Assembly (NCBI RefSeq): GCF_041449215.1
Contig: NZ_JBGNFV010000001.1
Location: 5,473,001-5,537,000, forward strand
DNA: 64,000 nt
DNA from: Roseivirga sp. BDSF3-8
Lineage (GTDB): Bacteria; Bacteroidota; Bacteroidia; Cytophagales; Cyclobacteriaceae
Reading direction: 5' to 3'
Part shown: piece after piece, positions 18,151 to 26,786 of the stretch
How the letters are laid out: every line of letters begins with the position of its first letter
Numbering within the stretch: the first letter of the stretch is position 1
Program-made: the position numbers and the translations under genes
The notes under the pieces: model-generated
What the model was told of the DNA's origin: nothing
The model's input: only the letters and a program-made list of their open reading frames with translations
Database searches by the model: none

Positions 18151-18890
18151 TGTTTGGTAGCGGTAGAGAGTGCTAGACGAGGCGACCCTTTCCGTCTGCG
18201 AGACTATCTTCAGAGTTAACTCAATATTAGGTTTTCAAATAGACCATTGAGCATAAGAAGGCTTTGCTCTCGCAGCCACCTGAATGCAGGCCCAGCGGGA
18301 TGCCGCCCAACTTCCCCAGGAAAAGATTTAGTCTGTGCTAAACGCCTCATTTTACAATAAACTCAACAGCACACTCAATAAACTCAACAGCACACTAAAT
18401 TGAACGCATACTGTAAATCCCCGCCTGGGACTGGGGTCGCACACGACGGGCGACGCAGGAAGTTGGAGAAAGGCAGTAAGGGTGACGTCGGGGCGGGTTG
18501 TGTCGTCTAGAAAATATAGCTTAAGTACGAGCCCAGCGGGCTGCCGCCCACCTGAATGCAGGCCCAGCTTACCCAAGAAAGGATTTTACAGTCTGCTAAA
18601 CGCAGCTTTACTGCAAAACCCAATCTGTCCGCTAAATTGAACGCACAGGGTAAATCCCCTCCCTGGAGGGGTAAGCGCAGGAAAGTAGCCATGAAACACT
18701 GAAAACGATGCAGGGGGTGGGTTGCGTCGTCTGGCAGAAAGGTGGAGAGCAAGCATGATAGGCTATACTGCCAGATGCAGGGGGTTCTTACCGCTACCCT
18801 ACTGCTATCCGATGGGGGCTCTTACATTATCCCTACTGCCAGACGATGGGGGCCCCGCTATTCAGCGGGGACTTGTGCTATCCCCTTCCC
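18151..18890. repeat. 740-bp gap: repeat copies 4 and 5 and a GGGGCCCC element
   Basis: Copy 4 of the 240-bp repeat lies at about 18185-18422 and is diverged in its middle and right part. It carries a doubled AATAAACTCAACAGCACACT (18356-18396). Copy 5 covers about 18541-18670. Each is followed by a GGGGTGGGT/GGGGCGGGT..GTCGTCTAG/GTCGTCTGG motif. Bases 18797-18873 are a copy of the CTACTGCTATCCGATGGGGG..CCCCGCTATTCAGCGGGG element, ending next to the stop of the following minus-strand gene. No gene is seen. Confidence 0.65.
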
Positions 18891-20735
18891 TTACATCGTC
18901 TCAACAAACTCCAAAAAGGTCTTCTTATGGCGCTCCAGGTCCATGTCGGGAGACAGGGCTACGCGCGCGATGTAGTCTTTGTCCCCTTCTTTAGTGGTGC
19001 CCTGCGTGGAGGTAGCCGGTATCGTCCAGTAGCAGCCCTTTAGCTGGCCGTAGCTCACGCAATATTTACTTTCATTGGGTATCTCCCGGATCATCATGGT
19101 GATCAGCTTCAGGTTCAGCTCCCTTTTATACGCTTCTCTTTCTTCATCCGTGCTACCTTTGGTGGGCAGGTCTAATGAGAATACCGAAGGCGTAAATCCT
19201 TGACTGGCTATTTCTTCCGACACAAAGTTGATCTTCGCGGCGGGCAGCACCTCCTTTATAAAGTTTACAAACTCACGCGTGTTCTTATACGCATCATGTA
19301 TCCTTTGATTCATAGAGGGCAGTTGCTCCGCCAGTATCTCCATTTGCAGGTCAGTGGCCTCATTATCGCAGAGGATCATATGCTTTTCTATTTTGGGCAG
19401 CAGGTCCTTCGCTTCTTCATTTGCCACGCAGTAGCCCGCCGTACATTTCCCTCCGCTGGGGAATTTCGATCCGCTTACGTAGGAGATCGTCCTCACCGTA
19501 GACAGTATCCCGTCTTCACCCAGGAACTGCACGTTAGGGCAAAAGGTCTGATCCAGAATAAACACCGGATCGATAGCCACCTCACCGGCCGCTGTTTTGC
19601 GGGGCTCGCTCAGCACCGCTTTTAAGCGCTCCAGGTCCGGCACCTCTACCCGTGGGTTCGTGGGGATTTCGGCAATGATATACGGCACCGCATCATCGGC
19701 AGCCACTTTGCCTAAGATCTTATCGATGCTGTCCACCATATTATGGTCCCCATCCACCGGCAGGTCCACCACCTCTACATGATCCAGGCAAGCCGCCACG
19801 CGCCTCGCCTGGTCATTTGTGCCTCCATAGCAGTTCGGGGGTACGATGAATTTTATGTCCTTTCCCTCATAGTTTTTCTGTGCGTAATCGATAAGACCCA
19901 TCATAATGGCATACTGCACAGACAAGCCGCTGGAGCCAACCAGCGCCTTGGCCTTCGTACTCGTTATGTCCTGGACCAGCTCGATCACACGCGCTTTATC
20001 CGCCGCTGCATTGCCTTTTGTCGTCTCAGTGACAGGCTTACCCGTCAGAAGCTGCAAAGCGGTAAGGCAGTTCGCCGGGGTTATCGCAATGGTCTCCCTT
20101 CTGCGGACGTGCTGTATATCCGGGATATAATTCTCATTCTGCTCGCCATTTACCAGCAGCAGGCTTCCCAGGTGCCCATGCAGGCTAATGTAAAAGTCAA
20201 CCGGCAGGCTCAGATCAGCCTGGCCCACCTCGGCTTGAGGGGCAATGAACACCGTACTGCCCTCGTATGGGGGGATGTCTTCCGGCTTCTCTACCTGCTT
20301 CAGCTCAAAGGTATAGCCATACACCTCCCGCAGCGCGTCGAAGTCAAAAACATCCGGCAGCTCACCAGTATACACAATTTGCGTATTCTTCTGCTCGAAC
20401 AGGTTCCTCCTTAGAATAGCCAGAACAGGAATGGTCTTGGACGAAAAGCTGATGACACTATCAGCCTTTAGCTGGTGTAGCTTGCCAATGGCCCACTCCA
20501 GCACACAAGATAGCGGATGCCCCAGCCGGATGTAATCGAAGGCAGTAGGCAGTTCACTAAGTGCCTGTGCATCTGCATTCCCCGCCTTATACAAGGCCTC
20601 AAACTGCTCCAGGAATTGCGTTTTGGCTAATCGTTCATCGTAAATATCCAGCCGGTGCGTCGTAAGACTCAGCCAGTCCGCTGGCATATTGGCTAAAACA
20701 TCCTCAATATACTCCAGTACCTTATTCTCTGTCAT
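18891..20735 (-). CDS. PLP-dependent enzyme of the Cys/Met-metabolism (trans-sulfuration) fold with an N-terminal extension
   Basis: 614 residues. The C-terminal part (about 250-614) has the trans-sulfuration fold pattern: GSSGLSVQYAIMMGLIDYA for the PLP phosphate region, IIAEIPTNPRVEVPDLERL, DQTFCPNVQF, and SGSKFPSGGKCTAGY, with Lys424 as the probable PLP-binding lysine. The first 250 residues are an extra region not found in usual cystathionine synthases or lyases (which have about 390 residues). The substrate cannot be decided; cystathionine- or homoserine-type chemistry is possible. It is not in an operon. Its stop lies directly next to a dispersed repeat, and a 770-bp gap precedes its start. 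Cytosolic by sequence. Confidence 0.8.
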   Translation of the reverse strand: MTENKVLEYIEDVLANMPADWLSLTTHRLDIYDERLAKTQFLEQFEALYKAGNADAQALSELPTAFDYIRLGHPLSCVLEWAIGKLHQLKADSVISFSSKTIPVLAILRRNLFEQKNTQIVYTGELPDVFDFDALREVYGYTFELKQVEKPEDIPPYEGSTVFIAPQAEVGQADLSLPVDFYISLHGHLGSLLLVNGEQNENYIPDIQHVRRRETIAITPANCLTALQLLTGKPVTETTKGNAAADKARVIELVQDITSTKAKALVGSSGLSVQYAIMMGLIDYAQKNYEGKDIKFIVPPNCYGGTNDQARRVAACLDHVEVVDLPVDGDHNMVDSIDKILGKVAADDAVPYIIAEIPTNPRVEVPDLERLKAVLSEPRKTAAGEVAIDPVFILDQTFCPNVQFLGEDGILSTVRTISYVSGSKFPSGGKCTAGYCVANEEAKDLLPKIEKHMILCDNEATDLQMEILAEQLPSMNQRIHDAYKNTREFVNFIKEVLPAAKINFVSEEIASQGFTPSVFSLDLPTKGSTDEEREAYKRELNLKLITMMIREIPNESKYCVSYGQLKGCYWTIPATSTQGTTKEGDKDYIARVALSPDMDLERHKKTFLEFVETM

Positions 20736-21507
20736 AATCTTCAGCTTTCGAAGGGGGCAGGTAATACGCTACCATATAGTGGCTGACACTGTACTACATG
20801 CCCGTTTGCTACATCCAGTCTGCCGGGGCCACAACCATTTTGCCCCTTCATTTTGGCGCGCAAATCTAACAAATTCCTTTTCCAGTAAAAAGTACGGCAG
20901 CGACTCCCTCCAAGTTTCCCCCATCCCCTGCCCCTCACCCCGGGCTGCGCTAGCCTGCAAGGCTTACCAAAGTGATGCGTTTTTAATTTCACAGACAAAA
21001 GTGATGCGTTTCGTTCCTTAGCTTCTGAGGTGATGCGTTTTATAAATCAATAATCCTGAAGCTCATTACCTCAATCAAAACCCCAACCAAAACCATAAAG
21101 TCCCACGCCAGCCAATACTATTCAGGGATTGACACATGTTATCCATTATCAACTATCAATTAAGCATTAACCACCATCAAAGCTTATGGTATTATTCCCA
21201 TTTACTTCCCTGTATCTATCCCATAGCGATTCTATAGTCAACCCATAGTCAGATCGTGGATAACCTATAGTACCCCTTTATTGAACTATAGTAAGAAGGC
21301 AGGCCCCTTTAACCCTCCTGTATTCAAATCCCTGTGAGCTGATGAAGCCTCCCCTGTTTGCAGGAGCCAACTCATTTTTCAAATAAACCGGTAGCCATAC
21401 AAATCAGATTTCCACCCTCTGAAATAATTGCCTGTCAGCGAGAAACTTAGCCCTTAAACCTCCGTTCAAAATGGAGTATACCGGGTAATAGTCCGGTTAA
21501 ACCACTA
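20736..21507. other. 772-bp gap with a 29-bp-period repeat
   Basis: Holds three units starting GTGATGCGTT at 20972, 21001 and 21030 (period exactly 29 bp). The remainder is AT-rich with short runs such as CTATAGT / ACTATAG near 21230-21290. No gene is supported. The last 100 bases probably hold the promoter of the lipoprotein gene at 21508. Confidence 0.6.
20972..21058 (+). repeat. three 29-bp units starting GTGATGCGTTT
   Basis: Units start at 20972, 21001 and 21030. Only the first 10 to 12 bases are well kept. The units at 20972 and 15343 share more of their tails (AATTTCACAGACAAAA and AAATTCATAGAAAAAA). Confidence 0.75.
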
Positions 21508-22986
21508 ATGAAATCAACATGGAAATTGATAGCGGGTATCATGATGGTGCTGGCTATCGCAGGATGTAGCGAGGACGACGATGTGTCTAACCCCCCCGCT
21601 CAGATTACAGCTAGTACCGTTCAGTTTGGTCCAGACGAAAGCGAGACCGAGAACGCTCAATTACATACGATTGAATTGATATTTGACAAAGCAGCTCCAC
21701 TGTCAGGAGAGATTGAGTTAGAGATCATTTCCGCATTTCTGGAGGACATACAGACCACACCCGCCCACACCAACGGAGTCGTGTTAATACCCGTAAGCAA
21801 AGGCGACGAAAATGCCTCCTTTACCCTCACCTGGACAGACGATGACGTCATCAATGACATCGACAGGGTGTTTTTCCTTGAGATTACCCACCTGAGCAAT
21901 GGCTTCACCTACGGAGAAAATAAGTCTGCCATTTTTTCCATATCAGATAATGAAGCCCAGGTAATGGTAAGCTTCCCCCGGAATAATATGGAAATATCGG
22001 AAAATGAATCCGGAGGAGTGGATATCGTCATGCCCCTATCAGGCCCTGCCCGTGGCAATGGTACCGCCACCATCCAATTGGAGGGCTTCGATGAAAGTAA
22101 GTTTACTACCGTGCCCGCTTATGATGGTAACGGGCAGATCGAACTCGAGGCATCACATGGTTTCAGTGCCCTGGGCTTTAAGATCATACCTATTGCCGAT
22201 AATATCGGCAGCGACATGGACATCCGATTCGACATCATAGGTACCAGCGGTTCGCTGACCATTGGCCATAAGCCCTCTTTCCAGGTGAAGATACTGGCCA
22301 CTAATAACAACAGCGGACTTAGCGGTAAAGCTAAATCATATGAAACCTCCGCCGGCGGATGGAAAAGCAGCAAAACCTATGAGTATGCAGAAGACGGCAG
22401 GCTGTTTAAAGTCCACTGGAAGACCGAGACCCCCGCGCTGAAGCAGGGCACCAACACCTACTACTATGCAGCAAACGGCCTGATAGAACGCATAAATTAT
22501 TCATTAGAGCAGGAAGACGAATACTTCTACCAGGAGAACGGGCGCATCGTAAAGTCTGAGATAAAAGCAAACAGTATCGTAAAATCCTATGCTGAATACG
22601 ACTATGACGAAGCAGGTAATGTTGGCGCCAAAGCCCTGTATCACAGGCAATCAAATGGATCATTTAAGCTCAACTTCGTTTTTATAAACCTATATTTTAC
22701 CGATGGCAATCTCTTTAACCAAATGGTATTTGTGCCCATAGATGCCCAAGATGATTATGCGCTTATCGAAACACGGACCTATAATTCATACCTTACCACA
22801 GATAATCCATTTTCCGAAATAGAGATCATACCCGGCATAGTGACACAGCATAAGCTACCCGCTTCTTACCGGCTCGAAAAAGAAGGCGTGGACCTGATCT
22901 ACAACTTTTCTTACACATATAATAGCGCCGGCAAACCCGTACAGCGGTCTACTACAGGTGAAACCACCACCTATACTTACTACTAA
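21508..22986 (+). CDS. cell-surface lipoprotein with Calx-beta-like and YD-type segments
   Basis: 492 residues. The N-terminus MKSTWKLIAGIMMVLAIAGC is a lipoprotein signal with the lipobox Cys at 20, followed by SEDDD, an acidic stretch that in Bacteroidota can send lipoproteins to the outer face. Residues about 35-260 hold two repeats of a Calx-beta-like pattern (FTLTWTDDDVINDIDRVFFL; SFPRNNMEISENESGGVDI). The C-terminal part has Tyr/Asp-rich repeats of the YD type (YEYAEDGRLFKVHW, YYYAANGLIERINYS, YDYDEAGNVGAK). Likely a surface adhesion or scaffold protein. The function is not known. Confidence 0.75.
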   Translation: MKSTWKLIAGIMMVLAIAGCSEDDDVSNPPAQITASTVQFGPDESETENAQLHTIELIFDKAAPLSGEIELEIISAFLEDIQTTPAHTNGVVLIPVSKGDENASFTLTWTDDDVINDIDRVFFLEITHLSNGFTYGENKSAIFSISDNEAQVMVSFPRNNMEISENESGGVDIVMPLSGPARGNGTATIQLEGFDESKFTTVPAYDGNGQIELEASHGFSALGFKIIPIADNIGSDMDIRFDIIGTSGSLTIGHKPSFQVKILATNNNSGLSGKAKSYETSAGGWKSSKTYEYAEDGRLFKVHWKTETPALKQGTNTYYYAANGLIERINYSLEQEDEYFYQENGRIVKSEIKANSIVKSYAEYDYDEAGNVGAKALYHRQSNGSFKLNFVFINLYFTDGNLFNQMVFVPIDAQDDYALIETRTYNSYLTTDNPFSEIEIIPGIVTQHKLPASYRLEKEGVDLIYNFSYTYNSAGKPVQRSTTGETTTYTYY

Positions 22987-23010
22987 GACTATACATGATC
23001 CGCAAACAAA

Positions 23011-23036
23011 AATAGGCCACATTGCTGTGGCCTATT
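23011..23036. terminator. bidirectional intrinsic terminator
   Basis: A perfect 11-bp stem AATAGGCCACA / TGTGGCCTATT with a TTGC loop, placed between the stop of the lipoprotein gene (plus) and the stop of the RiPP precursor gene (minus). Confidence 0.8.
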
Positions 23037-23065
23037 TAATATGTTACGAGATTTAAATACGGAAA

Positions 23066-23239
23066 TTATTGATCCGGCGGAGGCTCCTCACAGTACTCAT
23101 AGCAGTTAGAACCACCATAGTAGCTATCGCATTGGTTCAGGCGGGTCTTGCCTCCTCCCATCACCGTCATGCGCTCCGCAGATCTCATATCAGTCACCAG
23201 ACTGGTAACCCTGAGCTCCGTCAGTTTCTTTTTCTTCAT
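23066..23239 (-). CDS. orphan RiPP precursor peptide, Cys-rich core
   Basis: 57 residues from ATG 23239 (an in-frame ATG at 23266 would add nine). The leader KKKKLTELRVTSLVTD is basic, then L-x-x-L-x-V-x-S-x-x-T, and ends in MGGG, the layout of Bacteroidota GG-type natural product (class I lanthipeptide-like) precursors. The core after GGG is about 27 residues, KTRLNQCDSYYGGSNCYEYC followed by EEPPPDQ, with three Cys but only one Ser in its middle and one Thr near its start. I prefer the later start since the three other precursors in this window begin directly at the M-K-K leader. No modification enzyme or transporter is encoded nearby. A small Asn-rich gene (23481-23615) is divergent. Confidence 0.7.
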   Translation of the reverse strand: MKKKKLTELRVTSLVTDMRSAERMTVMGGGKTRLNQCDSYYGGSNCYEYCEEPPPDQ

Positions 23240-23480
23240 AGTGTCACATAATTTGGTCTTTTTCATAATATGAATTTACATGACCAAATCAAAGAGCATT
23301 CACTTTTATCCTAAATGTAGTTTGCACAATACGCTACCATACAGAAAGTTAAATTTAAGACAATAAAAACAGGTTATCCTTTAAGATTCGATACAAGCAT
23401 TAATTAAAACCTATAGAGTTTTTTAACCGTAAATAAGAATATATATATAAAACCTTCTGTTATAAACAACTATAAAAATA

Positions 23481-23615
23481 ATGAGTAAAAAGATCAAACC
23501 CGAAGACAACCATGCCAACCAGTTAAACCCAAACAAAGGTACCCCTGGAAAAAATGAGCAGCGCCAAAAAGCCGAGGATAATAAAGCTAACCAGAAGAAC
23601 CCTAACAAAAACTAA
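23481..23615 (+). CDS. small Asn/Lys-rich protein with NANQLNPNK motifs
   Basis: 44 residues beginning MSKKIKPEDNHANQLNPNKG and ending ANQKNPNKN. It contains two copies of the motif (N-x-A-N-Q-x-N-P-N-K), is highly polar and has no membrane segment. Small proteins with N-Q-x-N-P-N repeats are common and uncharacterised in Bacteroidota. It lies divergent to the RiPP precursor at 23066-23239 with about 240 bp between. A decayed relative lies at 30474-30545, also divergent to a RiPP precursor. Too short for many gene finders; the motif repeat supports it. Confidence 0.65.
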   Translation: MSKKIKPEDNHANQLNPNKGTPGKNEQRQKAEDNKANQKNPNKN

Positions 23616-24029
23616 AAATCATAGCCAGGCTGGCGGCCATGCCGTCAGCCTCCCTTATGTATGCCCCTACCACAGCCACCCTGACCCCGCCAGGTAACTT
23701 TGTAAATGGCTTATCAGCCATTCCCCTCCTGCTGGGCCCCGCCCTGATAAAGTCAACCTAATCGGACAGGTTAGAATTTGCCGCCCTAGGCTTTCTACCA
23801 CAGAATCCTTATTTTGCCATTAAGCAGGCAAACGGATGCTTCCGGGTGGCAATTTATTTGAGCACCCCGAAAAACAGACCATAAAAAAATGATTATCAAT
23901 AGGTTACACGTGCGCAAATCACGCTAAAATACCCTGATAATAGCTCTTTGACATGATAAAAAGGAGAAAAAGACCGAAAGTAAAATCGATGTATCTATTT
24001 GATTTTCTTTTGATTACCCGAAAAATCAA
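23616..24029. promoter_or_regulatory. 414-bp gap including the probable CRISPR leader
   Basis: No gene is seen. The last 150 or so bases before the first repeat are A/T-rich with TAGCTCTTTGACATG at 23941-23955 and a purine-rich run AAAAAGGAGAAAAAG. They are the likely leader and promoter, since repeats end in ATTGAAAC on the plus strand and the degenerate terminal repeat is at the other end. Confidence 0.6.
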
Positions 24030-25466
24030 CTTCGCGAGCATGATCCACTACAACAAGGATTGAAACTCGATAAAATTGAGGGCCTAAGCAAAAAGGTTTC
24101 ATCTCTTCGCGAGCATGATCCACTACAACAAGGATTGAAACATGGAATATCGTATGGTCAGCTCCTGCAAAGCCATTACTTCGCGAGCATGATCCACTAC
24201 AACAAGGATTGAAACGCTTCTTTTCTTTGCTATTATTCATTGGTGGTACTACTTCGCGAGCATGATCCACTACAACAAGGATTGAAACCGGAGCCTGGGG
24301 AACCGTTGGTAATCCAGGCCTATGCTTCGCGAGCATGATCCACTACAACAAGGATTGAAACTCTGCTTATCGCTTGCGTTGCCCCTGGCAAATCTTCTCT
24401 TCGCGAGCATGATCCACTACAACAAGGATTGAAACTTTTTAACCGTGTTCCAAGTGTGCCGTCTATTCTAACTTCGCGAGCATGATCCACTACAACAAGG
24501 ATTGAAACTCCAGCTTTTGCCACTGGCTGCAACAAGTGAACGAAACTTCGCGAGCATGATCCACTACAACAAGGATTGAAACAGTTCGTCGAGCTTGGAC
24601 AGACTGTACCCGGAAGGCCTTCGCGAGCATGATCCACTACAACAAGGATTGAAACCTACTATGGCAATATGCCTTATACGGGTTTTGTATTCGTTCCAAC
24701 TTCGCGAGCATCTTGAACGCAAGTCCGAATCCACTACAACAAGGATTGAAACTTTTCGTTTTGGCTTTGCAGGATGATGTTCCTGTAGCTTCGCGAGCAT
24801 GATCCACTACAACAAGGATTGAAACTCTCCTTGCCATGTTCCGTTTTAGACCATGTTTTGCTTCGCGAGCATGATCCACTACAACAAGGATTGAAACTTT
24901 CGAGTGGACAGGTACCTGGCCACCCGGTTGGGTCTTCGCGAGCATGATCCACTACAACAAGGATTGAAACATAATAAAGAGGGTAAAGAAAAAGCAGAGC
25001 TTGACCCTTCGCGAGCATGATCCACTACAACAAGGATTGAAACCTATAACCCAGCCATTTTTCACTCCTAGGAAGCTGGCCCCTTCGCGAGCATGATCCA
25101 CTACAACAAGGATTGAAACCGGATGTGCTGCAAACAGTAGGTGTAATGGTGCTGGCTTCGCGAGCATCTTGAACGCAAGTCCGAATCCACTAAAACAAGG
25201 ATTGAAACGCACTATCGTATTCTGAAATAGGAGACTGGAAGACCATTCGCGAGCATCTTGAACGCAAGTCCGAATCCACTACAACAAGGATTGAAACGCC
25301 CTCTCCTTAGCTAGTTCCTTTTCCAGTTCTAGCTTCGCGAGCATCTTGAACGCAAGTCCGAATCCACTACAACAAGGATTGAAACGGTCATTGTAGTTTC
25401 TGGCCGGGTCATAAGCCAGGCTTCGCGAGCATCTTGAACGCAAGCCCAAATCCAGTACAACAAGGA
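24030..25466 (+). CRISPR. CRISPR array, 19 repeats of two lengths (37 and 53 bp), 18 spacers
   Basis: The standard repeat is 37 bp, from CTTCGCGAGCA to GGATTGAAAC. It starts at 24030, 24105, 24179, 24252, 24325, 24399, 24472, 24546, 24619, 24789, 24861, 24934, 25007 and 25083. A 53-bp variant starts at 24700, 25156, 25245 and 25333, and a degenerate copy at 25421 is cut at about 25466. In the variant the three bases TGA after the first 11 are replaced by 19 bases (TCTTGAACGCAAGTCCGAA); both flanks (11 and 23 bp) are unchanged. Spacers are 35-39 bp, except the one before 24700, which is 44 bp. The 3' end ATTGAAAC is typical of several type I and III systems, so transcription is probably rightward with the leader at left. 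No cas gene is present in the window. Confidence 0.97.
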
Positions 25467-25616
25467 GACCAGGGGCGGAGCTGGCTGTGGGTATCACCAG
25501 CCATCTTCTCAGAAAAATATTCTGCCAGCACCTCTGCATATCAGGCCTCCACTATCCTATGAGGGACATTCGTGCTTAACTTGACACCTATACCCTATCA
25601 GGCCATGTGCCCCACC

Positions 25617-26711
25617 CTAATGCGTGCTACCAGCAACTGCCACCGCTCCATGTAGTTGATTACGCTGCTGCACGTATTGGGCAAAGACCCGGTTTAGCAT
25701 ATGATCGTACGCCTCTATGACAGCGGTGGGATCGTGCCGTAATGCCTTGGTCAACACCTTGGAGGCTGCCTCTGCCGTAAACAGGGCGTTGGATATACCA
25801 TGGGAGGCAAGCGGATCAAATGCAAGGGCTGCATCCCCTATAGCCAGGTGCGCCGGACCGCTCATCTGTGTCGCCCTGGAGGAGTTAGCCTCATGCCCCC
25901 ATACCGGGCACAATGGCTCTTTAGCCAGAAAATATTTCAGGTATCGCGTCTCCGAAAGGATTTGGGCCCAGTGAGTGTACTGCTTCATAAGCTGTAGCAG
26001 CGGGCTGTCCCGTTCAGCAAAAAGCGTCATCACACTACTGACCTCATCCAGTACCGACACCATGCCCCAGCCTCCTTCAAAGGCCTCCGTGTAGACCCCA
26101 TGTTTTAAGCGCGGGTGCCTTGTCAGTGGTACATAACAGCTCAGCGCCACCTGCCGGTCAGTATGTTCAGAAGCAATACCCAGCTTATGCACTACCGCCC
26201 GGCTGCGCCCGGTGGCATCCACCACATAGCGGGCATGCAGCACATGCCATGATTTTCCTGCACGATAGGTCACCTTTATCCCCCGCCCCGTATCTTCCAC
26301 ACCCGTAAGACCTTCACAGGCCACCACACAGCCGGGTGCTTCAGCCTGCAGGCTCTGCAGCAAGGCCGGCTTGTCCAGCTTAAGCCCGTAGTTAAAAGGA
26401 TGATGCGAAAAGAAATGCGTGTCCGCCACCTCCTGCGTGCCCCAAAGTGAATGATAACCGAAAGTACGGGTACTGCATGATTCGAACAGTTCCCGCAGGC
26501 CCATGCTTTGCAATAGCTTTAGCGCAGAAGGAGGCAGTGTCTCCGCCAGCGCCGGGCGGTCTGCCCCCTGGCCGCGTGACAGTACCACATGCTTTATGCC
26601 GGCCCGGCCCAGCAGCACAGACAGTACCAGCCCCGCTACCCCCTGCCCCACTATCACCACATCCGTTTCCGTCTGCTGCTGCCACTCACTTGTTTCCTGC
26701 ATATGATCCAT
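25617..26711 (-). CDS. LodB-like FAD-dependent oxidoreductase (second pair)
   Basis: 364 residues. DVVIVGQGVAGLVLSVLLGRAG (about 17-38) is the FAD-binding GxGxxG. VVDATGRSRAVVHKLG in the middle and LAIGDAALAFDPLASHGISNAL near 290-310 complete the halogenase/geranylgeranyl-reductase-like flavoprotein pattern. It lies 75 bp downstream of the LodA-like gene on the same strand, so the two form an operon. LodB-type proteins are known as partners for making the LodA quinone cofactor. Since the LodA here lacks the Cys for that cofactor, the job of this flavoprotein is open. The start may be the first or second Met (MDHM). Confidence 0.85.
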   Translation of the reverse strand: MDHMQETSEWQQQTETDVVIVGQGVAGLVLSVLLGRAGIKHVVLSRGQGADRPALAETLPPSALKLLQSMGLRELFESCSTRTFGYHSLWGTQEVADTHFFSHHPFNYGLKLDKPALLQSLQAEAPGCVVACEGLTGVEDTGRGIKVTYRAGKSWHVLHARYVVDATGRSRAVVHKLGIASEHTDRQVALSCYVPLTRHPRLKHGVYTEAFEGGWGMVSVLDEVSSVMTLFAERDSPLLQLMKQYTHWAQILSETRYLKYFLAKEPLCPVWGHEANSSRATQMSGPAHLAIGDAALAFDPLASHGISNALFTAEAASKVLTKALRHDPTAVIEAYDHMLNRVFAQYVQQRNQLHGAVAVAGSTH

Positions 26712-26786
26712 TCCCCGGGTTTATTTCATTTGAAGTGTAGGACAGCCCCTCCCGCGAACAGGAAGGCCATCACTACCTCTACACCA

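Noticed and set aside
23995-25539. Several minus-strand frames of about 80-110 codons
   Set aside because: They are the CRISPR repeats read through (SILVVVDHARE repeated); the array is non-coding.
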